Below are positions 7,986 to 17,321 of a DNA stretch of 36,949 nucleotides, piece after piece. The position numbers and the translations under genes are program-made. The stretch's first letter is position 1, and the number at the start of each line of letters is the position of its first letter. The notes under the pieces are model-generated. The model saw only the letters and a list, made by a program, of their open reading frames with translations. It was not told where the DNA came from and searched no databases. This DNA comes from an uncultured Cellvibrio sp. (GTDB taxonomy: Bacteria > Pseudomonadota > Gammaproteobacteria > Pseudomonadales > Cellvibrionaceae). Where the stretch lies: positions 1-36,949 of the forward strand of contig CAMLML010000042.1 in NCBI GenBank assembly GCA_946481095.1, read 5' to 3'.

Positions 7986-9332
7986 ATGCTCACTATTCAA
8001 TTATTCAATGACGGCCAGTGGCGGGATGCGGCGGTGTTGGATATCCCTGAACCCAAGGCGGGGCGATTGGGGTTGGCGACCTTGAGTTACCATCCCCAGT
8101 CCTACGCATTGGAGTTTATGGGGCGGGATGATCAGCAGGCTTGTAGCCTGGCGTTGCCGGTGGATTTGATGCAGACCTATCGTAGCAAGCCCTGGTTTGG
8201 TTTTTTGGATGACATCATGCCGGCGGGTGCGAGTCGGCGTTATTGGGTTAACTATTTGGGTATAGGTAACTTGCCATCGCTGGAACAGGATTATCAGTTA
8301 TTGGCGAAAGGGACCATCGCCCCCGTCGGTAATATGCGAATCAAAGAATCGCTTCCTCCTAAAGTCAACGGAAGTCAGTTAACACAGATGCGATTCTCAT
8401 TACAGGATGTTGTTGAGCGTAACACTGATTTTCTTGAGTACGCACAGGCAATGGGGGCGGCATCAGGTGGAGCGACGGGCGCAGGTGGAGAAGCGCCCAA
8501 ATTATTGGTGCGCTCATCAGTAAATAATGAAATTTGGATCGACACTTATCAGGATGATGTAAGCAATCAGGATCAACATTATTTAGTGAAATTTCCCAGG
8601 GGTAATCGTACGGCGATTGATTGTGAAATTTTGCGAGCAGAATTTCATTACTATCACGAATTACAATCCTTGGGTGTTGAAACAATTAATACTCACAAAA
8701 TGAAATTGTTAGAGGGTGAGCAATATCCTTCTTTGTGGTTACCTCGGTTTGATGTGGAATTTATTGAAGGCCAACAACATCGATATGGATTGGAATCGAT
8801 TTATTCTGTTCTCGGAAAAGCGCCGGGAAGTTACCTTAATCATTTTGAGGTTTTGCGTGATTTGGTTGATTTATTGAATTCTCAATACGCAGTCACGGAA
8901 CAGGGAAAGCAATTTGATCAGCAAAAATTTGTGATCGAATGGGTGAAGCGCGATTTTTTAAATGTGGTATTTGGCAATTCGGATAATCATGGTCGCAACA
9001 CATCCTTAATCAAACGACCAACAGGAATTTGTTTAGCCCCCGTTTATGATTTTGCACCTATGAAAATTGATCCTGAAGGTGTGGTTCGTAGCACTTTGTG
9101 GGGATCGCCCTATGAAGAAGGTGGGCGATTTGATTGGATTGCGATTGCGCGGGTTCTGTCAGATATGGCGGAACCGGATGCGATCATCAGTGAATTGAAA
9201 GCAACTGCAATTAAGTTGAACGGATTGCTTGAGCGACTTTATGAGCGAGGCGTATCGCTGGATATATTAAAAGCACCTATTTTCGGCTTTCAATTTCTTG
9301 GTCAAAAATTAAAAAATTGGCAATTGTTATGA
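7986..9332 (+). CDS. hipA: HipA-family Ser/Thr kinase toxin
   Basis: This 448-residue HipA-like protein has an N-terminal HipA domain and a C-terminal kinase core. The catalytic loop N331-S-D333-N-H335-G-R-N338 matches the family NxDxHxxN signature, and Y-D355-F-A-P supplies the metal-binding Asp. A Gly-rich loop (about residues 157-171, ending GGEAPK) stands where E. coli HipA has its autophosphorylated Ser loop, but an equivalent Ser is not obvious. HipA kinases act on aminoacyl-tRNA synthetases or other targets and are neutralised by HipB; the target here is unknown. The toxin gene precedes the antitoxin gene, the reverse of E. coli hipBA, and the two overlap by ATGA. The start ATG follows TTGAGG. 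Confidence 0.9.
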   Translation: MLTIQLFNDGQWRDAAVLDIPEPKAGRLGLATLSYHPQSYALEFMGRDDQQACSLALPVDLMQTYRSKPWFGFLDDIMPAGASRRYWVNYLGIGNLPSLEQDYQLLAKGTIAPVGNMRIKESLPPKVNGSQLTQMRFSLQDVVERNTDFLEYAQAMGAASGGATGAGGEAPKLLVRSSVNNEIWIDTYQDDVSNQDQHYLVKFPRGNRTAIDCEILRAEFHYYHELQSLGVETINTHKMKLLEGEQYPSLWLPRFDVEFIEGQQHRYGLESIYSVLGKAPGSYLNHFEVLRDLVDLLNSQYAVTEQGKQFDQQKFVIEWVKRDFLNVVFGNSDNHGRNTSLIKRPTGICLAPVYDFAPMKIDPEGVVRSTLWGSPYEEGGRFDWIAIARVLSDMAEPDAIISELKATAIKLNGLLERLYERGVSLDILKAPIFGFQFLGQKLKNWQLL

Positions 9333-9682
9333 AATCACTGACTCCACAAGAGCGAGAAGGCATCCTGCTGTTCTGCTTGCAAAAAATCATCGAAGCCGAA
9401 ATGACGGAAGGACAAGTATTGCGAAAATTACGCAAAGAAGTGCTGGGCATGAGCCAGGAAGAATATGCAGCTTTAGTGAAAGTAAGTCGTCGTACATTGT
9501 CTGATATTGAAAATGATACGGGCAGTCAGTCGATTGACATTATTAACTCTGTCTTTAAACCATTTGGTTTACGGTTGGGATTGTTTCCAACCAATCGTTA
9601 TCTATTTAGTCAAATGTTGAATGCAGAAAATTCTGACGCGACAGGTTTGCAAAAACTAAAGAGTTTTAAACGGCAAGCTTAA
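9329..9682 (+). CDS. hipB: HipB-like XRE-family antitoxin/repressor
   Basis: This 117-residue protein has a Cro/C1-type helix-turn-helix. The region from about residue 38 to 90 (MSQEEYAALVKVSRRTLSDIEN) contains the classic recognition-helix pattern, followed by a stretch on selecting position in the genome of helices (IDIINSVFKPFGLRLGLFP). The N-terminus adds a 35-residue helical extension. The ATG overlaps the hipA TGA by 4 bp, so translation is coupled; the in-frame upstream start at 9317 is inside hipA and not needed. It probably binds HipA and represses the operon through the TGAGC-N8 boxes upstream of hipA (inference from family behaviour). Confidence 0.85.
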   Translation: MKSLTPQEREGILLFCLQKIIEAEMTEGQVLRKLRKEVLGMSQEEYAALVKVSRRTLSDIENDTGSQSIDIINSVFKPFGLRLGLFPTNRYLFSQMLNAENSDATGLQKLKSFKRQA

Positions 9683-9904
9683 GTCTTCGATTGGTCTAGT
9701 CTAATTCCATGCACGCAGACTTCCAGAATTTCGTCTGCCAGTGGTGAATTGTTAGGCAGGTGCGCATTTGCTAATCGGCGGCGGAGAGGAGAATTCTTAT
9801 GTGATCAGGCTAACCACTCCCAACGAAAAAATTATTTTCAAAAACAGATAGCAATAACTGTTGTTAATTTATTTTTTCTGCAGGTGCAGAATATTGAGTG
9901 ATGG
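9683..9904. other. Intergenic stretch with two short protein-like remnants
   Basis: This region lies between convergent hipB and the leftward ternary-system operon. Two opposing short frames look protein-like: minus strand 9679-9804 (about 41 codons, ending LADEILEVCVHGIRL and a short tail) and plus strand 9756-9851 (31 codons, GAHLLIGGGEENSYVIRL then a stop). Neither has a start with a ribosome binding site. They may be gene debris or chance. No terminator with a clear T-tract was seen. Confidence 0.3.
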
Positions 9905-12565
9905 CTACCTCAATGTTCCGGTAAACACTCTGCTGGTTGGTTGTTCGATGGTGACAATTCTACCCAGCGAGTCACTGAAGATAATATGTGTCCTATTGAG
10001 CCTCACATTTACCTGGCTGTCCATGGGCCAGTCAAGGTTAAAAATTATTGACGCCGTTTGTGTGTTGACTCCAAGGCACAATTGTTTATCTGCAAGAAGA
10101 ATTTGCAGAATAAAAAACCTGTCATCTGATTCAGCGCGGAATCCTATTGGTTCTGAATTAATAGGAAGATCCAGCGTAAGCACTTTGTTCCATAATTTGT
10201 ACTGTACTGTCCATCGGTTTTCATGATTTAGCAGTTCAATGTTCAGCAGCTGTCCTGATGCGGATAAATTGATGAATCCCTTTTGAAAGCTGTCTATCGG
10301 GATGAGATCTTTTTTGTATAGTCGTCGCGAAGGCAATGAATAGGTCCAAATTTCAACATTATCCTCTTTGTTGATCATCAAGCTTTCGTGGTTGGTGTTG
10401 CTGGAAATTCTGATTATTTTTCCTTGTAAGTCGCTTAAGCTCCAAAGAGTTTGTAATTCTTTTGTTGAGGTGTCGATGACAAGATAGCGATCACGGGAAG
10501 TGATGACCCATTTGACTCCATCAAATTCTGGTGCAAATAAGTCTATATCCAGAATTCCCAGATCCAACTTTTCATTAGTAACTAAATCCAATCGCGTGAC
10601 TTTCGATCTTTCATCGAGTGTTTGAATTAAAAGAACAACCTGTCGGGATTCAGAAAGCACTATACGATTGCAAGGGATGGCGTACTGCATGCATCTCTGC
10701 ATGTTTTCGTTGACAATAATTAAACCCGGCTCACCCAGCGCAATTAACATTCTGTTGTTTGATAGCATTACTATGTCTTCGATGGATTGTTGTCCTATTG
10801 AAGGTGCTGTTATCAAAAGGTTGCTGGCCAGAGTGATGTGCAATAAGGTTTCTGAAATTTTATTTTTTGTGGATGGAATATCCATTTTTAATAATGCATC
10901 AGAGCAGAGCATTAATAACTTATCCAATTGTTTATTAGATAGTGTTGATTGCCGATTCGCGGAGTCAATCCATATCCATGGAATCAATTTGGCTATTAAC
11001 AGAGAAAGTAGTTGATGTCTGACATTAACATTTAGAATATTAGCCGCGATATTATTTCGATAGTCAGCATTTGAAGGATTTTCAATTAATGTCAATAAGG
11101 ATTTTGCACATCGTTGTGAGTCCTCTGGTGATTTGATCAGTAATTGAATAGTCGCTCGAACACCTAATTCACCATACGATGATTCAGCTTTTTTTAACCA
11201 TTCGATAGCCAGTGATTGTTCGGTTTGAATGGGCCATATTGCTTCAACTGCGTCCAGCCAATTTCCCTGACTAATAAGGTAGTCTGCCCAGAGATATCGT
11301 AATTTCTTCGCAATATCCGGTTTGTTTTGTAAAGTCGCGATTGCCGCTGCAAATGCATTGTCGCGTTTCGCAATCAGAACTGCTTTTTCAAATTCACCTG
11401 CAAGACATAATAATCGAATGATGGTATCTGCCGGCATATCCCAGGAGAGCGCTAATTCGGTTGCCAGTGATAAACGATCATGATTGAGTAAATAATCGAG
11501 AGCTTCTTGTTTATTACGAAGCAGGTCGGCAAGAACAAAAGCGGCTTCTTCATGTTTTCCCATTCTATCCAGACGTTCAAATGCCTGACGGTAAAGTTTG
11601 CGAAGATGCGCTTCAATTTGATCGCCGAAACTTACGCTGGATGCTGCAGCTGTGTACCTTGAAATAGTTAAGTTATTTCTGGGTTGCAAGCGTCCCAGTG
11701 CTTGCCCCAATGACTGGGTGCCATCTCCTAATGGAATCGCATGGCGCAGAGCTTCTTGCAAGTCTCCAGATTCAAATTTGTCCATTAATTTCTTTAGATA
11801 ATTCGCATGACTTGCACCAATAAGTTTTGATGCTTTTGTGAGTAGTGCCATTTGGGTTACCCAGTTTCGCCATCTTTGAATCTTTGTATTTAATGGTTTA
11901 CGGGGTTCAATAAAATTACTGGATGTCTGGCCATCCTTTGAAACAGAGTCTGTTGAATTGCTTTTAAACAGGGATCCTATAAATTTGAGGATATTAAGGC
12001 CTGATAAGCCTGCCGGAATGTTTGTTGCATTTTTTGTTTGAGCATTGCCTATGTCTGACAAAAATTTATTTCGCTCTTCGCCAGGATTGCCCAGAACTTT
12101 GTTAAAAATCGTGCGAGTATCAGTGGGTGATGATATTGGAGAAGTATCTTCAAAACGATCTTCGTTAATTGCCAGATCGGGTTCAAGGAAGCGATAATCG
12201 GAAACATCAATCCAGGTTGAAACATTTATAGTCTGGCCCTGGTGAAAATAAAGTTTAATCAGAGAGTTTTCATGTAGCAGGGTGATGTCAGATAGAAAAT
12301 CCGATGTTGAATTGATAAGTTCAGCATTGAACAGACCCGAGCTGTTTCTCTCTAAAGGTGAGCCGGATATTTTGTCGCAGTTCATCAAAATTGGCGAGTC
12401 AAAGGTCAGTAGATAGCCTTTTTCAAATTCAAAAAATTTGGAGTTTTTATTCCACAATTCAATAACTTTTGGTTTTATAGTGTCGATGTTGTAAAGATAT
12501 TTAAAATACCATACTCCGGCAATTAATCTGAATCCAGTTAAAGTCGCCTGTTTAGCAAGAATCAT
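9905..12565 (-). CDS. bpX6-like protein of a MoxR-vWA-beta-propeller ternary system
   Basis: This 886-residue protein is the last gene of the four-gene leftward operon. Residues 1-130 form a beta-rich domain that resembles the bpX6 domain of these systems. A linker follows with low-complexity Ser/Asn-rich sequence. The middle (about 240-590) is an alpha-solenoid of TPR-like helical pairs (for example AFERLDRMGKHEEAAFVLAD). The last 290 residues are beta-strand repeats consistent with a beta-propeller. There is no signal peptide, so it is cytoplasmic. The ATG overlaps the upstream vWA gene by ATGA. Family knowledge places such proteins in predicted conflict systems with a MoxR ATPase and a vWA protein; the molecular role is not established. 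The family call rests on architecture and gene context. Confidence 0.65.
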   Translation of the reverse strand: MILAKQATLTGFRLIAGVWYFKYLYNIDTIKPKVIELWNKNSKFFEFEKGYLLTFDSPILMNCDKISGSPLERNSSGLFNAELINSTSDFLSDITLLHENSLIKLYFHQGQTINVSTWIDVSDYRFLEPDLAINEDRFEDTSPISSPTDTRTIFNKVLGNPGEERNKFLSDIGNAQTKNATNIPAGLSGLNILKFIGSLFKSNSTDSVSKDGQTSSNFIEPRKPLNTKIQRWRNWVTQMALLTKASKLIGASHANYLKKLMDKFESGDLQEALRHAIPLGDGTQSLGQALGRLQPRNNLTISRYTAAASSVSFGDQIEAHLRKLYRQAFERLDRMGKHEEAAFVLADLLRNKQEALDYLLNHDRLSLATELALSWDMPADTIIRLLCLAGEFEKAVLIAKRDNAFAAAIATLQNKPDIAKKLRYLWADYLISQGNWLDAVEAIWPIQTEQSLAIEWLKKAESSYGELGVRATIQLLIKSPEDSQRCAKSLLTLIENPSNADYRNNIAANILNVNVRHQLLSLLIAKLIPWIWIDSANRQSTLSNKQLDKLLMLCSDALLKMDIPSTKNKISETLLHITLASNLLITAPSIGQQSIEDIVMLSNNRMLIALGEPGLIIVNENMQRCMQYAIPCNRIVLSESRQVVLLIQTLDERSKVTRLDLVTNEKLDLGILDIDLFAPEFDGVKWVITSRDRYLVIDTSTKELQTLWSLSDLQGKIIRISSNTNHESLMINKEDNVEIWTYSLPSRRLYKKDLIPIDSFQKGFINLSASGQLLNIELLNHENRWTVQYKLWNKVLTLDLPINSEPIGFRAESDDRFFILQILLADKQLCLGVNTQTASIIFNLDWPMDSQVNVRLNRTHIIFSDSLGRIVTIEQPTSRVFTGTLR

Positions 12566-14373
12566 GATTTGCTGTCCGTAGTACTAGAGAGAATCAGCGT
12601 AAAACTGTTCAGGTCATAAACCATCAGTTGACGATTTCCAGAAATAATGGCGAGTCGCTTTTGTGGCGAATTCAAGTTAATTCGTAATATTTCGTAGCTA
12701 CACTTTATTGCCAGAGATGTTCCATGCTTTGAAATAGTATGAATTTCATTGTTGTTGGCGTTAGTGGCAATCAATAAAGGTTCAGTGTTTTCGCCAGCGC
12801 CTGACAGTATCAAGCCATGTACAGTCATTGTTGACGGAAAAATAAAATCGTCAAAGGTAAATTTAGAAAACTGACTGGCTCCCTTATACACCTTCCAGTG
12901 TTGTGTTGAATCCTGTTTTTGCTTATCGGTAAATTCAATTGCGAAAGTCCCTTTTGCGCTAGGCCATTCCTGGCCGCAGAAAAATATTCCAGGGCTTTTT
13001 AAGGTGTTAGGTATTAGATAGCATTTTTTATGGGAGCCATTTACATACATTTCAATTGAAATGGAGTGTTGGGATGATTTTGTTGCTACCACAAGAGTTG
13101 TTGCGCTTACTTGCATAGCTTGAATGACATTTGTTAGTTGAAGTGTGGTTTTGGACTTATTTTTCTCTTTCCCGTCAGGAGAATGGTGAAAAAAAAGAGA
13201 TTTTTTTGAATCCATAAAAAATATAGATCGACTATGATTGAGATAAAAAATGAACATCGAGTTCCATTGAGGCCTTCCATGGGTAAACGACCAGGGAGTA
13301 TCAGCGAGTTGAGTAATTATGTTAGCGCCTTTCACTTGCCAAAAATGTATATTTGAATCGATGCAGAGTAGGCCACTTAGTTTTTTTCCATTCAGTGTTG
13401 CGGCCATTAACTGTTGATTACTCATCCATTTTTGAGCATTGGGAAAAGTTTGTTTCTGATCTGAGCTATTAGGTATCCGATAAACCAAAGCCCCGCCATC
13501 CAGCATGCCAACTGCAATATATTTTCCATCAGGTGAAAATATGGGGGGTTGTTGTAAAGATATCTTGTGGTCGGTTCTCTGATGAACGTTTGTTCCAGTG
13601 GTGTCGAGAAAATAGCCTTGCAATAATCGTGTGGCTATATTTATGGGTGGGATAGAGATGGTAGTCTGACGATTATTATTTTTAAATAGTTTGGTTAGAT
13701 GTAAATTTTTTTGTTCGAAGTCGGACATTATTGAAATTTGACAATTAATCCAATCTGGTTTTTTGAATAGATTGTTCGAGACGACCCAGGCCTCGCTGTT
13801 GCCAATATCATATTCCTGAATCTTTTTTCCCCATTCTGCCAGTTGATCATCATTCGGAATCAGGAAAGTTCTGGCTTTCAATAGATTGCGTAGTCCGTAA
13901 GTAGATCTTTCGTCAGAAAAATGATTGGGTGATTGCACAATGCCCCAATAAAATTTTGCGCGATATTTTTCGGCTCTCATTATTAATAGCAGCCAGATGG
14001 CAATATGGGCTATTCGAGGTGCGCCTAATTGTTGAGGGCCAGCATCAAGTAACAGTATTATGCTTGCGCTATTTTTTTGTTCAGTTTTCCCTTGTGTTAG
14101 AAATAGTAATTCTGATTCGGTTGCTTTTCGAATAAACTCATCTGGCATTAATTCGCTGAGAGCAAGTTCTGACAATAAAAGATTGTCATAATTTCCTCTT
14201 CTGGAAATTTTGTCATATCCAGAGGGCTCTTCATTTGCGATTAAACTTGATATTGGATGACCCAAAAACATCGGAGTCAAAGCTGTAAGTATTTTTTGGA
14301 TTTCAGTTCTGATGGAGTCGTCGAACCAATTAATCCATTCATGCTTGGCAAATAGCGTTTGTTCGCGATTCAA
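12562..14373 (-). CDS. vWA-domain protein with C-terminal beta-propeller (ternary system)
   Basis: This 603-residue protein has an N-terminal helical part, a von Willebrand A-like domain starting near residue 104 (SIILLLDAGPQQLGAPRIAH) and a C-terminal WD40-like propeller from about residue 270 (FSPDGKYIAVG and similar blades). The usual MIDAS motif DxSxS reads D-A-G-P-Q, so metal binding is probably lost or altered. The start is a TTG at 14373 overlapping the preceding TGA (TTGA); the next in-frame ATG would remove 34 residues. MoxR ATPases typically act on vWA partners (family knowledge), so this is likely the partner of the ATPase two genes upstream. Confidence 0.7.
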   Translation of the reverse strand: MNREQTLFAKHEWINWFDDSIRTEIQKILTALTPMFLGHPISSLIANEEPSGYDKISRRGNYDNLLLSELALSELMPDEFIRKATESELLFLTQGKTEQKNSASIILLLDAGPQQLGAPRIAHIAIWLLLIMRAEKYRAKFYWGIVQSPNHFSDERSTYGLRNLLKARTFLIPNDDQLAEWGKKIQEYDIGNSEAWVVSNNLFKKPDWINCQISIMSDFEQKNLHLTKLFKNNNRQTTISIPPINIATRLLQGYFLDTTGTNVHQRTDHKISLQQPPIFSPDGKYIAVGMLDGGALVYRIPNSSDQKQTFPNAQKWMSNQQLMAATLNGKKLSGLLCIDSNIHFWQVKGANIITQLADTPWSFTHGRPQWNSMFIFYLNHSRSIFFMDSKKSLFFHHSPDGKEKNKSKTTLQLTNVIQAMQVSATTLVVATKSSQHSISIEMYVNGSHKKCYLIPNTLKSPGIFFCGQEWPSAKGTFAIEFTDKQKQDSTQHWKVYKGASQFSKFTFDDFIFPSTMTVHGLILSGAGENTEPLLIATNANNNEIHTISKHGTSLAIKCSYEILRINLNSPQKRLAIISGNRQLMVYDLNSFTLILSSTTDSKS

Positions 14374-14777
14374 TTTTCTATGATCCCATTTAAATAATCA
14401 CGGCTGAGAAAATATTGCCGGTTGAGTGGTATCACCAGTTTTGGATCGGGCCATATTAAAACGGACGTCTTGCCAGTGTCGTTTTGAATGCGCTGCAGTA
14501 ACAGCGAATGGGAAATATTGGGTGTTGATACGGTTGGCAACCAAAGATCAGGAGTTTCTATACTTCGACAAATGTAGCTAATATTGGTCACCCAGGGTAA
14601 CCAGGATTTGTCTCCAAATATAATCAGGCATTCCGGTGCACTGACTGCATAAATCGTACGAAGCATGTCCTCTTGTTCAGCTAATAATCGCTTGGCTAAT
14701 TTTATTTTTGTATCGCCAAATCCGATAAGTCCTTGCGGTTCTCCAGTTATATTTCTTTTTTTCCAGACCCATTTCAT
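14370..14777 (-). CDS. bpX5-like small protein of the ternary system
   Basis: This 135-residue cytoplasmic protein lies between the MoxR and vWA genes. The opening W-x-W-x-x-R, G-L-I-G-F-G, an A-K-R-L-L helix, L-P-W-V, a Y-I-C-R segment and L-W-L-P-T resemble the bpX5 family that accompanies MoxR-vWA-beta-propeller systems. I place the start at ATG 14777, 5 bp after the moxR stop. A TTG at 14786 overlapping moxR is an alternative that adds three residues. The stop overlaps the TTG start of the vWA gene. Function is unknown; a small adaptor between the ATPase and the propeller proteins would fit the operon order. The similarity is recalled from memory and unverified. Confidence 0.6.
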   Translation of the reverse strand: MKWVWKKRNITGEPQGLIGFGDTKIKLAKRLLAEQEDMLRTIYAVSAPECLIIFGDKSWLPWVTNISYICRSIETPDLWLPTVSTPNISHSLLLQRIQNDTGKTSVLIWPDPKLVIPLNRQYFLSRDYLNGIIEN

Positions 14778-14782
14778 AAATA

Positions 14783-15904
14783 TCAAGATTCCAGCAATAC
14801 AGTGATAGACGTTCTGTACTTTGCGAGTTCGGGAGTTAGATCCTCTTCACTGAAAGAAGCATCAATTTCACGCAGTAGTGCTTCCGCTTGAGGTTTGAAA
14901 ATATCGGGTTGATTACTGGCAGCAAGACAGGCAACGGCTTCTTCTATTAGGCGTGGAATTCTTGAATTGGCTTGTAGAGTCACTTCTTCGGTGGCTGCGT
15001 GCATAAAGGGTGCAATTGACTTGGACAAAATGTCTTGCAGTACATCTCTGGCAAGGGTTTGTTCCTCTTGTGTAGGAATCAGGTAAATGATCGGCCATAA
15101 ATCTTTTTCCGAGGCGACATTCCGGCCTGCCAATACTGATGCGGCAGCAATTAGTCTTTGTGATTTGACTATGCGTCTATCCGATAAATGAATATTCGCT
15201 TTGCGAAGCTGGCGTATGGCATTCGACAGGATTCCACGAATTTCAGAAAGATCCACCTCTTTTACCTGGTCGCTCAGTGAATCCAGATCTGCCAAATCTG
15301 CACAGTGTTGAATGGATTGTTTGTCAGCAAGCCAACCGTTTTCCAACAGCAACTCGAGTTGGTGATCCGGTACCGGGGAAACAAACAAATGCAATAAAAA
15401 TCTGTCAGCAAATGCGGCCAGGGAGGAGTCGTCTGGTAAATCATTCGCTGCACCAACACAAAGTCGTAAAGGACATTGGATTTTTGTATGGCCTCGTCTA
15501 AATTGCCGTTCGTTCAAAACGCCAAGAAGGGTGTTGAGAATCGCCGTCGATCCTAAAAAAACTTCATCTAAAAATGCAATATCGGCTTCAGGTAACATGC
15601 CGGTTATATTGGTTTCGACCATGCCCTCGCGCAATTTCACGAAATCTACCGGGCCAAATAATTCATTGGGTTCAGTAAAGCGACCCAGAAGATATTCAAA
15701 ATATTTGCCGCCTAGTGTTTGGGATACTCTTCTGACAACAGCACTTTTTGCTGTACCTGGTGGGCCAATTATCAGTAGATGTTCTTGTGCAACTGCCGCC
15801 AATATCATAAGTTCAGCAATATGCTCTCTGCCAACCATAGATGCGGTTGCGATTTGAATAGAGCTTCGTAATTTCAGAACGGGATCCATATTCATGTTGT
15901 TCAT
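14783..15904 (-). CDS. moxR: MoxR-family AAA+ ATPase
   Basis: This 373-residue AAA+ ATPase has Walker A GPPGTAKS (47-54), Walker B IAFLDEVF (about 109-116), a sensor-1 Asn in GAANDLP and an arginine-finger-like ADRF. These are hallmarks of the MoxR/RavA branch. MoxR proteins are chaperone-like ATPases that remodel vWA-domain partners; a vWA protein is encoded two genes downstream. The start is ATG 15904, with GTGGA about 9 bases upstream; an in-frame TTG at 15934 is less likely. It is the first gene of the ternary-system operon (moxR, bpX5-like, vWA/propeller, bpX6-like), all joined by gaps or overlaps of 5 bp or less. Confidence 0.88.
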   Translation of the reverse strand: MNNMNMDPVLKLRSSIQIATASMVGREHIAELMILAAVAQEHLLIIGPPGTAKSAVVRRVSQTLGGKYFEYLLGRFTEPNELFGPVDFVKLREGMVETNITGMLPEADIAFLDEVFLGSTAILNTLLGVLNERQFRRGHTKIQCPLRLCVGAANDLPDDSSLAAFADRFLLHLFVSPVPDHQLELLLENGWLADKQSIQHCADLADLDSLSDQVKEVDLSEIRGILSNAIRQLRKANIHLSDRRIVKSQRLIAAASVLAGRNVASEKDLWPIIYLIPTQEEQTLARDVLQDILSKSIAPFMHAATEEVTLQANSRIPRLIEEAVACLAASNQPDIFKPQAEALLREIDASFSEEDLTPELAKYRTSITVLLES

Positions 15905-15979
15905 TAATATTTCCACAGCTATCAAGGTGTTCAAGCCTTGAGGTTTGGTTGGGTATTTGTCTGGCTCAGTTTGCCAAAA

Positions 15980-16008
15980 AAAATAATGCCCAACAAATAT
16001 ATTTGTAA
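15980..16008 (-). promoter_or_regulatory. Candidate promoter of the moxR ternary-system operon
   Basis: On the minus strand, TTACAA (-35) and TATTTT (-10) are 17 bp apart, about 75 bp upstream of the moxR ATG. The match is moderate and lies in an AT-rich gap, so chance occurrence is possible. Confidence 0.3.
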
Positions 16009-16043
16009 TGGAAGTGTATTATTCAGCAGCCAATTTTTTGTGA

Positions 16044-17321
16044 TTAATCCAAACTTTTCAAAATTTCCTCAATTCCTTTTGCCAATTCGGGATCTCTATA
16101 CCTCAATTGATTGACATAATTTTTGGTGGCATCGGCGTCTTTTCCATAGCCTTGTTTTAATGTCCATGCATAATTCCATGATTTTGAATGGGAGGGTACA
16201 TCAGTTAAACCTTGTTCGAGAATCACAAGCTGTTTTTCCACCGAATAACCAATAACAGACATAGAGTTGATAAGCGAACTGGCTGCTTTGATTTTTGATG
16301 AATCATCATTCAATGTGTGAATAAGTTTCAAACCATATTCATCATTTTTGCCGTAGGTAACCAGATTGGATGCCAGTTGATCTATGGTTGAACTTTTCAA
16401 TGATTCATTTTTTAACTGATTGGCCAGGTTGAAGGCATCATCGTATTGATCTTTGAAGAGTAATTGGGTTGTCGTTGCAGAGACTGCCATTGAATCAATT
16501 CTATCTTCGTTTTCCAAAATAAGTTGAGACGCAAAAGCAGGATCTTGTCTGGCGTATTCTGTAATGGCGCCATTTAATAAATGGCGGTTGTTGGGGTTGT
16601 TTTTATCGGAAGCGGCATAGTGAATCGCTTCCAGTGGATTTGATGATGCGGCGTTTTGTGCAAGAGTCATCAAGCTGTATTTATCTTGTGGTCTTGGCCC
16701 TTCGGCGATCATTTTTACCCCTTGTTCGTAGGCAAACCATTTGGAATCAGGTAAGCGGGATAAAGCATTGAGTGCGACTAATTTGAATTGAAAACGTTCG
16801 GTTTCAGTTTTATATAAAGAATTAACAGCGTCCGGGTTATCGTTAATCCAGCTCCAGGTGAGATCAGGATGGTTGAATGTTAAATGGTAGGCAAGAATTT
16901 TAGTTAGTTCGCTATCCTTACCTGCTTCGGCACTTAATAAATCAATTGCTCTTTCCGGAAACTTTCCGGAAAAAAACCAAATAACTTGATTGCGCAAGTC
17001 AGTTTTGCCGGGGTCGATAGATAGTAAGTAAGTCTCGACTTCATCGGCACTATACTGTTCAAGAGATGACAGTAGCTGAAAATAACCGAATGGTGTTCGG
17101 GTCTCTGATAAATTAATGAGTGTTGATATTTCTTTAATCGGTTGATGATTAACCTGATGACTGTTGGTATTTTCTTTCGGTGTGCCAGTTTGTTCATTAT
17201 CAGATGTTGTTTTAATGTGACCAGAATTGTTATCTGGAAATTGGGCTTTATCTTTGTAAATGATTGCGCAGCAAAAGCCTATAACAAAAAACAGAACGGC
17301 GATGAAAGATGTTTTTAACAT
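16044..17321 (-). CDS. Membrane-anchored helical-repeat protein of unknown function
   Basis: This 425-residue protein starts at ATG 17321 behind a good ribosome binding site (AAAGGGAACC). The upstream in-frame start at 17372 lacks one. Residues 4-22 are a hydrophobic segment (LKTSFIAVLFFVIGFCCAI) that acts as signal anchor, followed by a polar Asn/Thr-rich linker to about residue 60. The rest is almost entirely alpha-helical with TPR/HEAT-like pairs (for example NPLEAIHYAASDKN and DPAFASQLILENEDR), suggesting an alpha-solenoid in the periplasm. I do not recognise a named family. The gene stands alone between the moxR operon and the TonB-dependent receptor, both also leftward, and shows no defence signature. 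Confidence 0.7.
   Translation of the reverse strand: MLKTSFIAVLFFVIGFCCAIIYKDKAQFPDNNSGHIKTTSDNEQTGTPKENTNSHQVNHQPIKEISTLINLSETRTPFGYFQLLSSLEQYSADEVETYLLSIDPGKTDLRNQVIWFFSGKFPERAIDLLSAEAGKDSELTKILAYHLTFNHPDLTWSWINDNPDAVNSLYKTETERFQFKLVALNALSRLPDSKWFAYEQGVKMIAEGPRPQDKYSLMTLAQNAASSNPLEAIHYAASDKNNPNNRHLLNGAITEYARQDPAFASQLILENEDRIDSMAVSATTTQLLFKDQYDDAFNLANQLKNESLKSSTIDQLASNLVTYGKNDEYGLKLIHTLNDDSSKIKAASSLINSMSVIGYSVEKQLVILEQGLTDVPSHSKSWNYAWTLKQGYGKDADATKNYVNQLRYRDPELAKGIEEILKSLD

Noticed and set aside
9751..9757. GTTAGGC resembling an integron attC core
   Set aside because: The minus strand has GCCTAAC, but no matching partner core of the RYYYAAC/GTTRRRY type at attC distance, and no integrase or cassette array is present.
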